From NCBI RefSeq assembly GCF_033705735.1, contig NZ_CP131131.1, positions 1,798,001-1,862,000 on the forward strand: a DNA stretch of 64,000 nt. Direction: 5' to 3'. Made by a program: the position numbers and the translations under genes. Under the pieces are notes generated by a model, which saw only the letters and a program-made list of their open reading frames with translations, searched no databases and was not told the DNA's origin. Position 1 is the stretch's first letter. Every line of letters starts with the position of its first letter. This stretch comes from Shinella zoogloeoides. GTDB lineage: Bacteria > Pseudomonadota > Alphaproteobacteria > Rhizobiales > Rhizobiaceae. This document shows positions 1 to 8,912 of the stretch, piece by piece.

Positions 1-906
1 CGCCTGCGGCAGGCCGATGAGATTGAGCAGGGTGAAGAGCGCGAAGAGGCTGAGCGCCCCGAACACCGCGCTCCAGATGGAGCCGCGCCCGCCGAGAAGC
101 TGCGCGCCGCCGATGACGCAGGCGGCGATCGCCTGCAGTTCCAGCCCCTCGCCGGCATTGACGGAGACGCCGGAAAAACCGCCGATCAGGATGCCGGCCG
201 TCACCGCCGAGACCGCGGAAACCACGAAGGCGAGGATGCGCGTTGCGGCGACCGGCGTTCCGGCGAGCTCCGCCGCCCGCGGATTGTCGCCGACGGCGAG
301 CGCCCGCTTGCCGTAAACGGTGCCGTTGAGACCCCACCAGGCGAGCGCCACGAAGCCGGCAAGGACGATGGCCGCCAGCGGCAGCACGCCGAGGACGGGA
401 ACGTCGCGCCAGACCAGACGGCCGAGATTGCGGAAATTGTCCGGCAGGTCGCCGCGCGCCGCCCCGCCCGACCAGGCGAGCGCCAGCCCGTTGACGGAGA
501 GCATCGTGCCGAGCGTCGCGATGATCGAGGGCACCTTGAGGAAGGCGACGACGAGGCCGTTCACGAGGCCGACGGCGATGCCCATGGCATAGAGCACGCC
601 GATGACCGCCCAGGTCGTCTCCGGATCGCCGTTGATGAGGATCGAGGCGGCGAGCACGACCAGCGTCGCGACCGCTCCCATGGAAAGATCGAAGCCGCCC
701 GTCAGGACGACGTAGAGCTGGCCGCAGGCAAGGATGACGAGCGGCGCGGCGCGGCGCAGGAAATTCATGAAGAGGCCCGGCTCCAGATAGTTCGGCTGGA
801 GGAAGGCGATGCCCGCATAGAGCGCGAGGAAGATCACGAGGCCGGCATTGACCGCGATGCGCGCCGGGCGGCGAAGGGAGGAAGGGGTCTGCGGGACGGG
901 GCTCAT
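1..906 (-). CDS. sugar ABC transporter permease, RbsC type (partial)
   Basis: Inner-membrane permease of a ribose/galactoside-type importer. The frame begins at an ATG (complement at 904-906) and runs off the left edge with no stop, leaving about 302 visible residues. Translated by eye it shows a basic N-terminus, then alternating hydrophobic segments, with the family motif GGFDLSMGA near residues 70-78 and a late GLELQAIAACVIGG block. Its start overlaps the stop of the next permease in an ATGA, so the two are translationally coupled and probably form a heterodimeric channel. It is the last visible gene of a leftward operon (epimerase, ATPase, permease, permease). The binding protein expected for such a system is not in the window and may lie beyond the left end. 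The sugar cannot be read from the sequence. Confidence 0.85.
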   Translation of the reverse strand, partial: MSPVPQTPSSLRRPARIAVNAGLVIFLALYAGIAFLQPNYLEPGLFMNFLRRAAPLVILACGQLYVVLTGGFDLSMGAVATLVVLAASILINGDPETTWAVIGVLYAMGIAVGLVNGLVVAFLKVPSIIATLGTMLSVNGLALAWSGGAARGDLPDNFRNLGRLVWRDVPVLGVLPLAAIVLAGFVALAWWGLNGTVYGKRALAVGDNPRAAELAGTPVAATRILAFVVSAVSAVTAGILIGGFSGVSVNAGEGLELQAIAACVIGGAQLLGGRGSIWSAVFGALSLFALFTLLNLIGLPQA

Positions 907-1880
907 GCGACATGCCCCTTCGAGCGGACGGCGTGGATGGCGACGGCGGCAACGACGATGGCCCCGCGCAGCACCTGCTTGAGGAAGGCGTCGATGCCGA
1001 GCATGTTGAAGCCCGCATCGAGGCTGGCGAAGAGCAGGACGCCCGCCAGCGTGCCGGCGACGCCGCCCTTGCCGCCGGCAAGGATGGTGCCGCCGATGAC
1101 CGTCACGGCGATGGATTCGAGGTCGTAGATGCCGTCGCGGCCGATCCAGGGCGTGCCGGATTGCAGCCGGGCGGCGAGATAGAGTCCCGACGCACCGGCA
1201 AACAGGCTGGCGACCACATGGGCGGACAGCGTGACGCGCTCCGTGCGGATGCCGGCGAGCCGCGCCCCGTCCGGATTGCCGCCGACGGCATAGATGCGCG
1301 CGCCGAACAGCGTGCGGTCGAGCACGAAGGCGGCGGCGAACGAGAGGGCGGCAAGCAGCAGGATGGAGTAGGGCACGCCCAGCACGCCGCCATAGGCGAC
1401 GACCTGGAATTCCCGCGCCACCGCGCCCTGCAGCATGCCGAACGAGGCGGCGAGCACGCCCTGGATGACGAGCCCCGTGCCGAGCGTCGCGATCAGCGGA
1501 TTGATGCCGCCATAGGCGACGAGCGCACCGTTGACGAGGCCGACCGCAAGGCAGAGCCCGAGGCAGATCACGATAGCCGGCAGGATCATCGCCGGATCGC
1601 CCTGCATGATATGCGAGGCGAGGACGGCGACGGCGCTGATGAGCGCGGCGACCGAAAGATCGATCGACCCGACGAGGATCACGAAGGTTTGGCCGACCGC
1701 GACCAGCCCGAGGGCCACCATGCGCTGGAGGAGGCCGACGATGCCCTGCCCGCCGAGCTGCGCGGTCTCGCCGGTCGCAAGCGCGACCACGACGAAGAAA
1801 CCGATGGAGAGGCCGGCCAGCATTACCGCAATGGAGAGGCCCGCAGCGGCCGGCTTCGGTTTCACGATATCCGTCGTCAT
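903..1880 (-). CDS. sugar ABC transporter permease, RbsC type
   Basis: A 325-residue inner-membrane permease of the BPD_transp_2/RbsC family, of ordinary length. It has about eight to ten hydrophobic segments, the motif GSIDLSVAA near residues 71-79, and the conserved GGxxxxGGKGG region near residue 264 onward (GGTILAGGKGGVAGT). It overlaps the ATPase gene upstream and the second permease downstream by 4 bases each (ATGA), which indicates a tight operon. With the partial permease at the left edge it would form the translocation channel. Substrate is inferred only as a sugar, from the family and from the epimerase gene at the head of the operon. Confidence 0.88.
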   Translation of the reverse strand: MTTDIVKPKPAAAGLSIAVMLAGLSIGFFVVVALATGETAQLGGQGIVGLLQRMVALGLVAVGQTFVILVGSIDLSVAALISAVAVLASHIMQGDPAMILPAIVICLGLCLAVGLVNGALVAYGGINPLIATLGTGLVIQGVLAASFGMLQGAVAREFQVVAYGGVLGVPYSILLLAALSFAAAFVLDRTLFGARIYAVGGNPDGARLAGIRTERVTLSAHVVASLFAGASGLYLAARLQSGTPWIGRDGIYDLESIAVTVIGGTILAGGKGGVAGTLAGVLLFASLDAGFNMLGIDAFLKQVLRGAIVVAAVAIHAVRSKGHVA

Positions 1881-3394
1881 GCGCGTGCCTCCGCTTGCGG
1901 CGCATCCGCAAGGCCGAGGGCAAGATGCATGACGTCCTCCTCGCTCGCGCCCCTCGGCAGTTCGCCGGACAGGCTGCCCTGGTGCATGACGAGGATGCGG
2001 TCGGCGATGCCGATCAGCTCGGGCATGTCGGAGGAGATCACGACGATGCCGCGGCCGGAATCGGCGAAGCCGCGCATCGTCTCATAGATCGCCGCCTTGG
2101 CCGCGATGTCGATGCCGCGGGTCGGCTCGACGAAGACGAGGATATCGGATGCCTGCGCCAGCCAGCGTACGATGATCGCCTTCTGCTGGTTGCCGCCGGA
2201 GAGCGTGCCGACCTCCTGGCCGAAATCCCCGGCCCGCACGTCCATGCCGCGCAACCGTTCGTCGATGGCGGAAGGCGCGAAAGCGCCGCGCTCGGGCCGC
2301 GTGAAGAGGCCGGCCACAGAGCGCAGGGTCAGGAGCGCGTTGTCGCGCACGGACTGGCGCAGCGCCAGCCCCTCGCGCTTGCGGTCGCCCGGCAGGTAGC
2401 CGATGCCGGCGGCCGTCGCCTGCCGGGGCGTGCGAAGGGCGACCGGCCTGCCGCGCAGCGCGACCGCGCCGCCGGAGAACGGCGCATCGCCGACCAGCGC
2501 CTGCGCCAGCGCGCCCTTGCCGGAATCCTCCAGGCCCGCGACGCCGACGATCTCGCCGGCCCGCACGCTGAGGGCGATGTCGCGCAACGCCGCATTCACC
2601 CCGCCCTCGACAGCAAGGAGGACCGCGCCCGGCGCGGAGACCGGCGGCGCGGGGTAGAAATCCTTGAGGTCGCGGCCGACCATCGCCCGCACGATCTCGC
2701 CGATCGGGGCGGCCTCGCGCGGCCGCGTCCAGACCTTCCTGCCGTCCTTGAGGACGGTGATGCGGTCGGCGATCGCCGTGACCTCCGGCATGCGGTGGGA
2801 GATGTAGACGATCGAGACGCCCTCGCCCTTGAGGGTTTGCACCAGCGCGAGCAGCGTGCGGCTGTCGCGCTCGTCCAGCGCCGCCGTCGGCTCGTCCATG
2901 ACGAGGATGCGCGCATTGAGGAGAAGCGCCTTGGCGATCTCCACGAGCTGCTGCGTGGCGATGGAGAGCGAGGAAACAGGCGCCTGCGGATCGACCTTCG
3001 CGCCGATGCGGCGAAGGAGCGCCGCCGCCTTCTCCCGCATCGCCGCCTTGTCGAGGATGCCGCGCCGGGCGATCTCGCGCCCCATGAAGATGTTTTCCGC
3101 CACCGTGCGATGCGGCAGCAGGCTGAGCTCCTGATGGATGATCGAAATGCCCGCTTCCGCCGCCTGCCGGGGATGGGTGAACTGCACGGCCCTGCCGTCG
3201 AGGCGGATCTCGCCGGCATCCGGCCGGTAGCTGCCGCCGAGGATCTTCATCAGCGTCGACTTGCCGGCGCCGTTCTCGCCGCAGATCGCATGGACCTCGC
3301 CGGGCAGGCAGTCGAAATCGACGCCGTCGAGCGCGCGCACGCCCGGAAAGACCTTGCTGATGCCGGACATGCCGAGGGCGGGGACAGCCGTCAT
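1877..3394 (-). CDS. sugar ABC transporter ATP-binding protein (double NBD, RbsA type)
   Basis: A 505-residue ATPase with two nucleotide-binding domains, the usual length for RbsA/MglA proteins. I chose the ATG at 3394 because the ABC domain starts there (TAVPALGMSGISKVFPG) and it overlaps the epimerase stop in an ATGA; the longer frame upstream is a shadow of the epimerase. NBD1 has Walker A GENGAGKST and Walker B ILVMDEPTAALD. NBD2 keeps the signature LSGGNQQK, but its Walker A-like loop is degenerate (GLEDSGKGA) and its Walker B reads ILVFVEPTRGID, with Val where the family usually has Asp. Degenerate second domains are common in this class, so the protein is probably functional, powered by NBD1. 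Confidence 0.88.
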   Translation of the reverse strand: MTAVPALGMSGISKVFPGVRALDGVDFDCLPGEVHAICGENGAGKSTLMKILGGSYRPDAGEIRLDGRAVQFTHPRQAAEAGISIIHQELSLLPHRTVAENIFMGREIARRGILDKAAMREKAAALLRRIGAKVDPQAPVSSLSIATQQLVEIAKALLLNARILVMDEPTAALDERDSRTLLALVQTLKGEGVSIVYISHRMPEVTAIADRITVLKDGRKVWTRPREAAPIGEIVRAMVGRDLKDFYPAPPVSAPGAVLLAVEGGVNAALRDIALSVRAGEIVGVAGLEDSGKGALAQALVGDAPFSGGAVALRGRPVALRTPRQATAAGIGYLPGDRKREGLALRQSVRDNALLTLRSVAGLFTRPERGAFAPSAIDERLRGMDVRAGDFGQEVGTLSGGNQQKAIIVRWLAQASDILVFVEPTRGIDIAAKAAIYETMRGFADSGRGIVVISSDMPELIGIADRILVMHQGSLSGELPRGASEEDVMHLALGLADAPQAEARA

Positions 3395-4251
3395 GCCAGC
3401 CGCTCTCCCGCCGCCGCCCATTCGCGGCGGATGAAGGCGACACTCTCGGAGAAGAGGCCGTCGAGATCGTCGAAGAGATCGCGCCAGACCCGCGTCGCGC
3501 CGGCAAGCTCCGGCAGGGCGCGGCCGAAGGATTCGACCGTCAGCCAGCCGTCGTAGTTGCAGCGGCGCAGCGCGTCGAAATGCGCCGCGAAGGGCACATG
3601 GCCGGAGCCGGGAACGCCGCGGTCGTTTTCCGAGACATGGAAATGGTTGATCTCGCCGTGATAGCGCTCGAAGGCCGCCGGCGGGTCCTTTTCCTCGATA
3701 TTGGCGTGGAACGTGTCGAACATGTAACCGTAATTGGGATGGTTGACGGCGCGGTAGATGGCCGATGCCTGAGCGATGGTCGACATCATGTAGCATTCGA
3801 AACGGTTGACCGCTTCCGCCGAAATGCGCACGCCCGCCGGCGCCGCATATTCCGCCATCGCGCGCATCGCCTCCACGCAGCGGCCCGTTTCCTCCGGCGT
3901 CGGCCCGAAGCCGGTGAAGACGCCGACGGGCGAATGGAGGGGCCCCGCGACAATCTCGCCGCCCATCGCCGCCGTGCAGTCGACGATCCAGCGATGGTGG
4001 TCGCGCGCTTTCGCGCGCACCGCCGGATCGGGGCTGACGGGATTGGCTTCGGGCGTCGCGACGGCCGCCGCGCCGGCCGTCAGGCCGATATCGGCAAGGA
4101 GCCGGCCGAGCGCCGCATAGTGCTCCTGCTTGCCGGAAAAGACCGGGACTTCCACCGCGTCATAGCCGAGCGCCTTCAGCCGTTCGAGCTGGCGCGCGTG
4201 CTGCAGGCCGATATCCGCGCCGATGACGAGCAGGTTGAATGCGACTTTCAC
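3391..4251 (-). CDS. sugar isomerase/epimerase, D-tagatose/D-psicose 3-epimerase-like
   Basis: A 286-residue TIM-barrel enzyme of the xylose isomerase-like family. The start is taken as GTG at 4251 because a strong ribosome-binding site (GGGGAGGA) lies 5-6 bases upstream; a longer frame has no such site. Metal-site motifs typical of ketose 3-epimerases are visible: SAEAVNRFE near the middle, MFDTFHANIEE, HFHVSENDRGVPGSGHVPF and TVESFG, giving the expected Glu, Asp, His and Glu ligands. Family members interconvert free ketohexoses at C3 using a divalent metal. As the first gene of the sugar ABC operon it probably converts the imported sugar. The exact sugar is unknown; other sugar-phosphate epimerase roles remain possible. 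Confidence 0.8.
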   Translation of the reverse strand: MKVAFNLLVIGADIGLQHARQLERLKALGYDAVEVPVFSGKQEHYAALGRLLADIGLTAGAAAVATPEANPVSPDPAVRAKARDHHRWIVDCTAAMGGEIVAGPLHSPVGVFTGFGPTPEETGRCVEAMRAMAEYAAPAGVRISAEAVNRFECYMMSTIAQASAIYRAVNHPNYGYMFDTFHANIEEKDPPAAFERYHGEINHFHVSENDRGVPGSGHVPFAAHFDALRRCNYDGWLTVESFGRALPELAGATRVWRDLFDDLDGLFSESVAFIRREWAAAGERLA

Positions 4252-4390
4252 TGATATCCTCCCCTTTGCCGCGCCGGCCTCTCCCATCGGCCTGCGCGAC
4301 ATGGGCCACAATGGCAGGCTTGACTCGGCAATTCTTGCGGACGACAACAGTGGTAAATTTCTTAAGTCATTTTGTGTTGGGAGGCGCGAC

Positions 4391-5407
4391 GTGAACAGAC
4401 ATGCGGTGATTTCGCCGGCCGATTGCCGGCCCTCGGTCTTCCGCCAGCCGGACTCCGTCATGTATGCCGACAACTGCAAGGAATTGCAGGCCGCCGCCCG
4501 GCGCGGCGAGGTCGAGCTTCACGCCTGGACGCGCGGCAGCTATCCCGGCACCTCGCTCGGCGAGCGCCTGCCGGGCATTCGCACCGTCGGCTTCTGGGAT
4601 GCGCGCCACGGCCAGTCCTGGGGGCTCGGCCGGCATTGCAACGAGGGCTTCAAGATCGCCTATCTCGCCCGCGGCAGTCTCGACCTCGTCGTGGACGAGC
4701 GGAGCTATGCGATGAAGCAGGGCCAGTTCATCGTCATCCGCCCCTGGCAGCTCCACTCCATCGGCAATCCGAATGTCGGGCCGAGCCGGCTCTTGTGGAT
4801 CATCCTCGATGCGGGCCTGCGCCGGCCGAGCGAGACGCCCGACTGGCCGGACTGGCTCGTCTTCTCCAGGGACGAGGCGGCGCGGCTCGGCGATATCCTG
4901 ACGCAGAACAACCAGCCGGTCTGGGACGGCGGCGCCGAGCTCTGCCGCGCCTTCGAGGCCATTCCCTTCATCCTGCTCGAGCGCAGCCCGGAGGACGGCG
5001 AGACGCGCCTGAAGGTGGCGATCAACGCCATGATGCTGAGCCTGATCGATCGGATGGGCGAGCAGGCGCCGACGCTCGATCCCGATCTTTCGACCTCGCA
5101 GCACACCGTCGCGATCTTCCTGCGGCGGCTCGCCCATGCGCTGGAGGAGGACTGGTCGCTGGAAGGCATGGCCGAGGAATGCGGGCTCTCGCGCACCCGC
5201 TTTTCCGACTATTGCAAGAAGCTCACCAACATGGCGCCGCGCCAGTATCTCCAGCACCTGCGGCTGGAGCACGCCTCGCGCCTGCTGCAGGAGCCGCGCA
5301 ACACCAGCGTCACCGAGATCGCGCTGAGCTGCGGCTTCAATTCGAGCCAGTATTTCTCCAACGCCTTCAAGAAGCGCTACGGCCACTCCCCAAGCAGCTA
5401 CAGATAG
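4391..5407 (+). CDS. AraC-family transcriptional regulator
   Basis: A 338-residue regulator with an N-terminal cupin-like sugar-sensing domain (around residues 40-170; GRHCNEGFKIAYLARGSL, then VIRPWQLHSIG) and a C-terminal pair of helix-turn-helix motifs (about 235-335; LEGMAEECGLSRTRFSDYCKKL and VTEIALSCGFNSSQYFSNAFKKRYG). The GTG at 4391 is preferred because GGGAGG lies 7 bases before it; an in-frame ATG at 4223 sits inside the divergent promoter region and lacks such a site. It is transcribed away from the epimerase-ABC operon across about 140 bp, so it is the obvious candidate regulator of that operon, probably activating it in response to the sugar. Confidence 0.87.
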   Translation: MNRHAVISPADCRPSVFRQPDSVMYADNCKELQAAARRGEVELHAWTRGSYPGTSLGERLPGIRTVGFWDARHGQSWGLGRHCNEGFKIAYLARGSLDLVVDERSYAMKQGQFIVIRPWQLHSIGNPNVGPSRLLWIILDAGLRRPSETPDWPDWLVFSRDEAARLGDILTQNNQPVWDGGAELCRAFEAIPFILLERSPEDGETRLKVAINAMMLSLIDRMGEQAPTLDPDLSTSQHTVAIFLRRLAHALEEDWSLEGMAEECGLSRTRFSDYCKKLTNMAPRQYLQHLRLEHASRLLQEPRNTSVTEIALSCGFNSSQYFSNAFKKRYGHSPSSYR

Positions 5408-5416
5408 GAAAGCCGC

Positions 5417-6658
5417 TCACCTGCCCGCGTCGAAAGGCGGATTGGCGAAGCGGATGAGCTCGCGTGCCTGCTCGGGGAACCAGCCGCCGGCCGCCGGCGC
5501 CACGATCCCGCGGGCGGGATCGGCCGGTCCGGATGTGCCGCGATGGCAGGGGCCGTCCGATTCGCCGGGGACTTTTATCCAGAGGAAGCCGTCGATATAG
5601 GGATCGCCCGTCCGAAGCGTCGGACGCCGGCCGAGGCCCCGTTCCGGCGGGTTGCACCACGCTTCGGCATCCTCGTACTTGCCGTCGGGCGCTTTCCATG
5701 AACCCGCGCCGTTGCGGCTGGTGTCGATGATCGCATGTTTCTGCCCGGCCGGGTCGCGCGTCAGCCCGGCTTCCGCGAAGGCGCGGTCATAGGCCGCGTC
5801 CGTTTCCGCCCAGGTCGTCACGTCGTCGAAGGTCGCGGGGTGGAACTGGCTCGGGCAGTTTTTTGCTTCAAGGCTACCTGCTGTGACGAGGGCGAGGCAG
5901 TCGCTCAGCCATGCCGCGAACCTCGTAACCCGCTCGTCGCTCTCGAAATTCGAGACGTTGAGGAAGAACCCGTCCGCCCTGCCGATATCCGCCCTGATCA
6001 GGCGGTCGGCGGCGTCGCCCGGCGAAAGCCAGTTGCTGCCGGTGCCGTCGAGATAGACCCGGGCGCCCGGCAAGGCCTTGAGAATTTCCACCGCCCGGCT
6101 CAACTGCGCGAAGCGCTCCGCCGCGGCATGGGCGGGGTCGGCCTTTTCCGGCTGGCAGGGCTCCAGGTCACCGGCGACGTTCCTGTTGAACGGGATGACG
6201 CCGAGGCCGTCCGGCTCAAGGATCACGATCGCCTTGCGGCTGCCGATCCCCGCGGCGAAGGCCTTGATCCACTGGATGTAGTCGGCCGTGTTCTTCGCGC
6301 CGCCCGCGGAATAGAGCGCGCAGTCCCGGTGAGGAATGTTGTAGGCGACGAGAACCGGGATCGCCTGTTCGGCGGAAGCCCGCTTCACGATATCGGCGAC
6401 AGCTGCCTTCGTTTCCTTTGCGGAGCCCGCCATGAACCACGTTGCGGAGGGGATACGCGACAGGGCGAGGGCATCCGTCTTCGCCTGCCCTTCCAGCGTC
6501 CCGGCCGCAACGCGCGCGCCGCTCCTGTCATTGACAAAGAGTTTTTCCGCGTCCTGCGAAAAGGCCGCGGAAATTCCCGCCGTGGCAACGCAAGCCGCCG
6601 CAAGCACCGCCGCGACAATCCCCCTCCATCGCGAACTGGCGCTGCCAACCGGGCTCAT
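5417..6658 (-). CDS. glycoside hydrolase family 6 (cellulase-type) protein
   Basis: A 413-residue secreted glycosidase. A signal peptide covers about residues 1-35 (hydrophobic AAVLAAACVATAGISAAFS). GH6 hallmarks are present: YNIPHRDC with the probable catalytic acid Asp, ILEPDGLG, DGTGSNWLSPG, and the HAIIDTSRNG signature. GH6 enzymes cut beta-1,4-glucan with inversion as endoglucanases or cellobiohydrolases. The ATG at 6658 overlaps the stop of the TPR gene in an ATGA, making this the last gene of the cellulose operon, where the usual endoglucanase (BcsZ/CelC) belongs to GH8. It probably trims nascent cellulose in the periplasm or outside the cell. The family is clear; the exact specificity is not. 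Confidence 0.85.
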   Translation of the reverse strand: MSPVGSASSRWRGIVAAVLAAACVATAGISAAFSQDAEKLFVNDRSGARVAAGTLEGQAKTDALALSRIPSATWFMAGSAKETKAAVADIVKRASAEQAIPVLVAYNIPHRDCALYSAGGAKNTADYIQWIKAFAAGIGSRKAIVILEPDGLGVIPFNRNVAGDLEPCQPEKADPAHAAAERFAQLSRAVEILKALPGARVYLDGTGSNWLSPGDAADRLIRADIGRADGFFLNVSNFESDERVTRFAAWLSDCLALVTAGSLEAKNCPSQFHPATFDDVTTWAETDAAYDRAFAEAGLTRDPAGQKHAIIDTSRNGAGSWKAPDGKYEDAEAWCNPPERGLGRRPTLRTGDPYIDGFLWIKVPGESDGPCHRGTSGPADPARGIVAPAAGGWFPEQARELIRFANPPFDAGR

Positions 6659-8781
6659 GGGCGCCGGTCTCGCTCGTCGCGCATTTCGGCCAGCGCGCGG
6701 ATGGCATCCTGCCGGCCGGTCTCGCCGAGGGCCTCGAAGAGGCGCAGCGCATCGGCGCGCAGGCCGAGATTCTTGTAAGCGTAGGCGCGCAGCACCATCA
6801 GGTCCGCCGGCTCGGCCACGACCTGCTTGCGCTGGTCGAGGTACACGATGGTTTCGCGATAGCGCGCCGCGCGGAAGCTGCTGACGGCCCGGTCGGACAG
6901 GATCGCGGCCTGCAGCTCCGCGCCGCGGCGGCCATCGAGCTTTGCCCTGGTGGCGGCGACGGCGGCATCGCTCGTCAGGCCCGCGCGAAGATAGGCAAGG
7001 CTCTGGCCATAGGCCGCGTCGCCGCGCACCCGCCCGCCGCCCGCCAGCGCGGCCTCGAAGGCCTGCGCCGCCTCCAGCGGCCGGTTGATCTCCATCAGGC
7101 ACCAGCCGAGCGAGAGCGCGCCGGCTGGCGACAGGCCGGCCGGATCGCTCGCGGTGCGGCAATTCGCGACGCCCGCCACGCGGCGCGCGGTGCGCTTTAC
7201 GCGTTGCGGCCGCAGGGCGACTTCCTCCACCGGCTGCGCGAGCTCCTCGGCGATGCGGTCCGAAACCACCTTACGCTCGACCGGCACGGCCTTCCGCCCG
7301 CCCCTGCGGACTACCTCGTCATCGGCATTCCGTTCGCCAAGCCGCGCGATGCGCTCGGACCGGGCGCCCCAGGCCTGCCGGCCCGTGCGATCCTCGAGCC
7401 GCAAACGGGCGACGCCGAGGCCATAGGCGGCGGGCTCGTAATCCGCCTTCCATTGCAACACCTGCGCGAACCATTCCTCCGCCGTTTTCGGCTGGTTCAT
7501 GGCGAGCGCATACCAGCCGAACTGCTCGCCCGTCTCGGAGTGCTTTTGCTCAATGGCGACGGCGGCGATGCGACCAAGGACCTTGCCGTCGAGCTTCGGC
7601 GGCGGATCGAGCGCCAGGAGATTGGCGGTGGCGGCGAGATAGGTCTCCATCGCCTGATCGGAGGTCGTCCGCCAGGGATACATCGCCTCCTCCGCCTCCG
7701 CCGGCATCTTGCGGGCGAGGAGGATGAGGGCGAGCCCCTGCGAGGCGGAGGCGGAATCCTCGATGGTGCGCGCCTTGCGGAAGAAAGGCTCCGCCACGGC
7801 ATTCTCGTCGCGGCGCAGGTGATACCAGCCGAGCAGCAGGGCGTCCGAGGCAAGCCCCTGATCCGTCGAGAGCTTCTCGACGATCTTCAGATAGGCCGGC
7901 GCCACGGCGATCTTCGGATCTTCGGCGCCCTCGCCCACGAAGCGGCGGGCGAGATCCGGCCGCAGCGTATCGAATTCCATGGTTCCGTCGGCGCCCTTGC
8001 GCTCGCGGGCAAGCAGGTCCTGCATGTCGCTGTAGCCGAGCACAGTGGAGGCCTTCTGCACCGTGGCAAGCCGGACGGCCGCGTCCGCGCAATTGTCGAG
8101 CATGTAGCCATAGGCATCCCGCGCCCGCTGCGGCCGGCCGGTCTTGGCGAAGGCGTCCGCGACGCGCCAGAGCACGTCGGCATCGCTGCAGGTGAGAAGG
8201 CTCGGGGTCTCGGCGCCGAGGCGCACCACCTCCTCGCTGTTGCCGGCATTCGAGGCGGCGACGAGCGCGGCGCGCCTTTCCGCGACGTCCAGCCGGTCGA
8301 CGAGATCGGCCGGCGGAACCCATTGCGGGTCTTCCTTCTGCCGCCTGGCGATGGCGGCCCGGACGTCGGCATAGCGGGAGCGGCTGTAGAGCGCCCACAT
8401 CTCCTCGAGCTGCCTGTCCTCGTTCACCGGCACGGCGAGCGGGTTTTCCGGCGGGATCCAGGTGGGATAGAGGGTGCGAAGGCGCGCGATCTCGGCATTG
8501 AGGCGGGCGGTATCGCCCCGCGCGGCAAAATAGCGAAGCGCGCTTTCGTCGACGGCAGGCTTGTCCGCCGCGGCGTCCGAGGTGCCGGCCGGCTGCGGGG
8601 TCTGGCCGTCCTGCCCGGCCTGCGCGACTTCCACGCGGGACTGCTTGCCGGGCTGAAGCATTCCCGTACCGCCGGCACTGGGCAAACCCTTGGCCGCGTC
8701 GCCCGACACGCCGAAGGAGAGGCCGGCGACGCTGGCAGCCCCGGCAGAGACGAGGACGAGCGCCATAAGGATCGACTTCAT
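6655..8781 (-). CDS. periplasmic TPR protein of the cellulose operon
   Basis: A 708-residue protein with an N-terminal signal sequence (MKSILMALVLVSAGAASVAG) followed by helical tetratricopeptide-like repeats over most of its length (segments such as DVLWRVADAFAKTGRPQRARDAYGYML). The start at 8781 is chosen for its signal peptide and an AAGGAAA site; an in-frame ATG at 8811 adds a basic stretch. It lies between bcsB and the GH6 gene and overlaps the latter by ATGA. TPR proteins in this operon position correspond to the N-terminal scaffold half of BcsC, or to the protein named BcsK in rhizobial-type operons. The sequence ends without a beta-barrel, so it cannot itself be the outer-membrane pore. 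Function as an assembly scaffold is inferred. Confidence 0.75.
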   Translation of the reverse strand: MKSILMALVLVSAGAASVAGLSFGVSGDAAKGLPSAGGTGMLQPGKQSRVEVAQAGQDGQTPQPAGTSDAAADKPAVDESALRYFAARGDTARLNAEIARLRTLYPTWIPPENPLAVPVNEDRQLEEMWALYSRSRYADVRAAIARRQKEDPQWVPPADLVDRLDVAERRAALVAASNAGNSEEVVRLGAETPSLLTCSDADVLWRVADAFAKTGRPQRARDAYGYMLDNCADAAVRLATVQKASTVLGYSDMQDLLARERKGADGTMEFDTLRPDLARRFVGEGAEDPKIAVAPAYLKIVEKLSTDQGLASDALLLGWYHLRRDENAVAEPFFRKARTIEDSASASQGLALILLARKMPAEAEEAMYPWRTTSDQAMETYLAATANLLALDPPPKLDGKVLGRIAAVAIEQKHSETGEQFGWYALAMNQPKTAEEWFAQVLQWKADYEPAAYGLGVARLRLEDRTGRQAWGARSERIARLGERNADDEVVRRGGRKAVPVERKVVSDRIAEELAQPVEEVALRPQRVKRTARRVAGVANCRTASDPAGLSPAGALSLGWCLMEINRPLEAAQAFEAALAGGGRVRGDAAYGQSLAYLRAGLTSDAAVAATRAKLDGRRGAELQAAILSDRAVSSFRAARYRETIVYLDQRKQVVAEPADLMVLRAYAYKNLGLRADALRLFEALGETGRQDAIRALAEMRDERDRRP

Positions 8782-8912
8782 CCCGATTTTCCTTCGGTAC
8801 GCGTTCGACATCAGGCTCCGGCTTGGACCGCGACGACACCATGCGCCTTGAACGCAGGAATACGGACCCGTATCCCCCAAGATGAGCCAACCACCTGCGA
8901 TAAAACCGCGAT

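Noticed and set aside
1877..3796. The upstream extension of the first sugar ATPase to 3796
   Set aside because: The extra 134 residues are a shadow of the epimerase gene; the ABC domain and ATGA overlap point to 3394.
5417..7162. The long N-terminal extension of the GH6 frame
   Set aside because: It overlaps the TPR gene, and the ATG at 6658 gives a clean signal peptide and an ATGA overlap.
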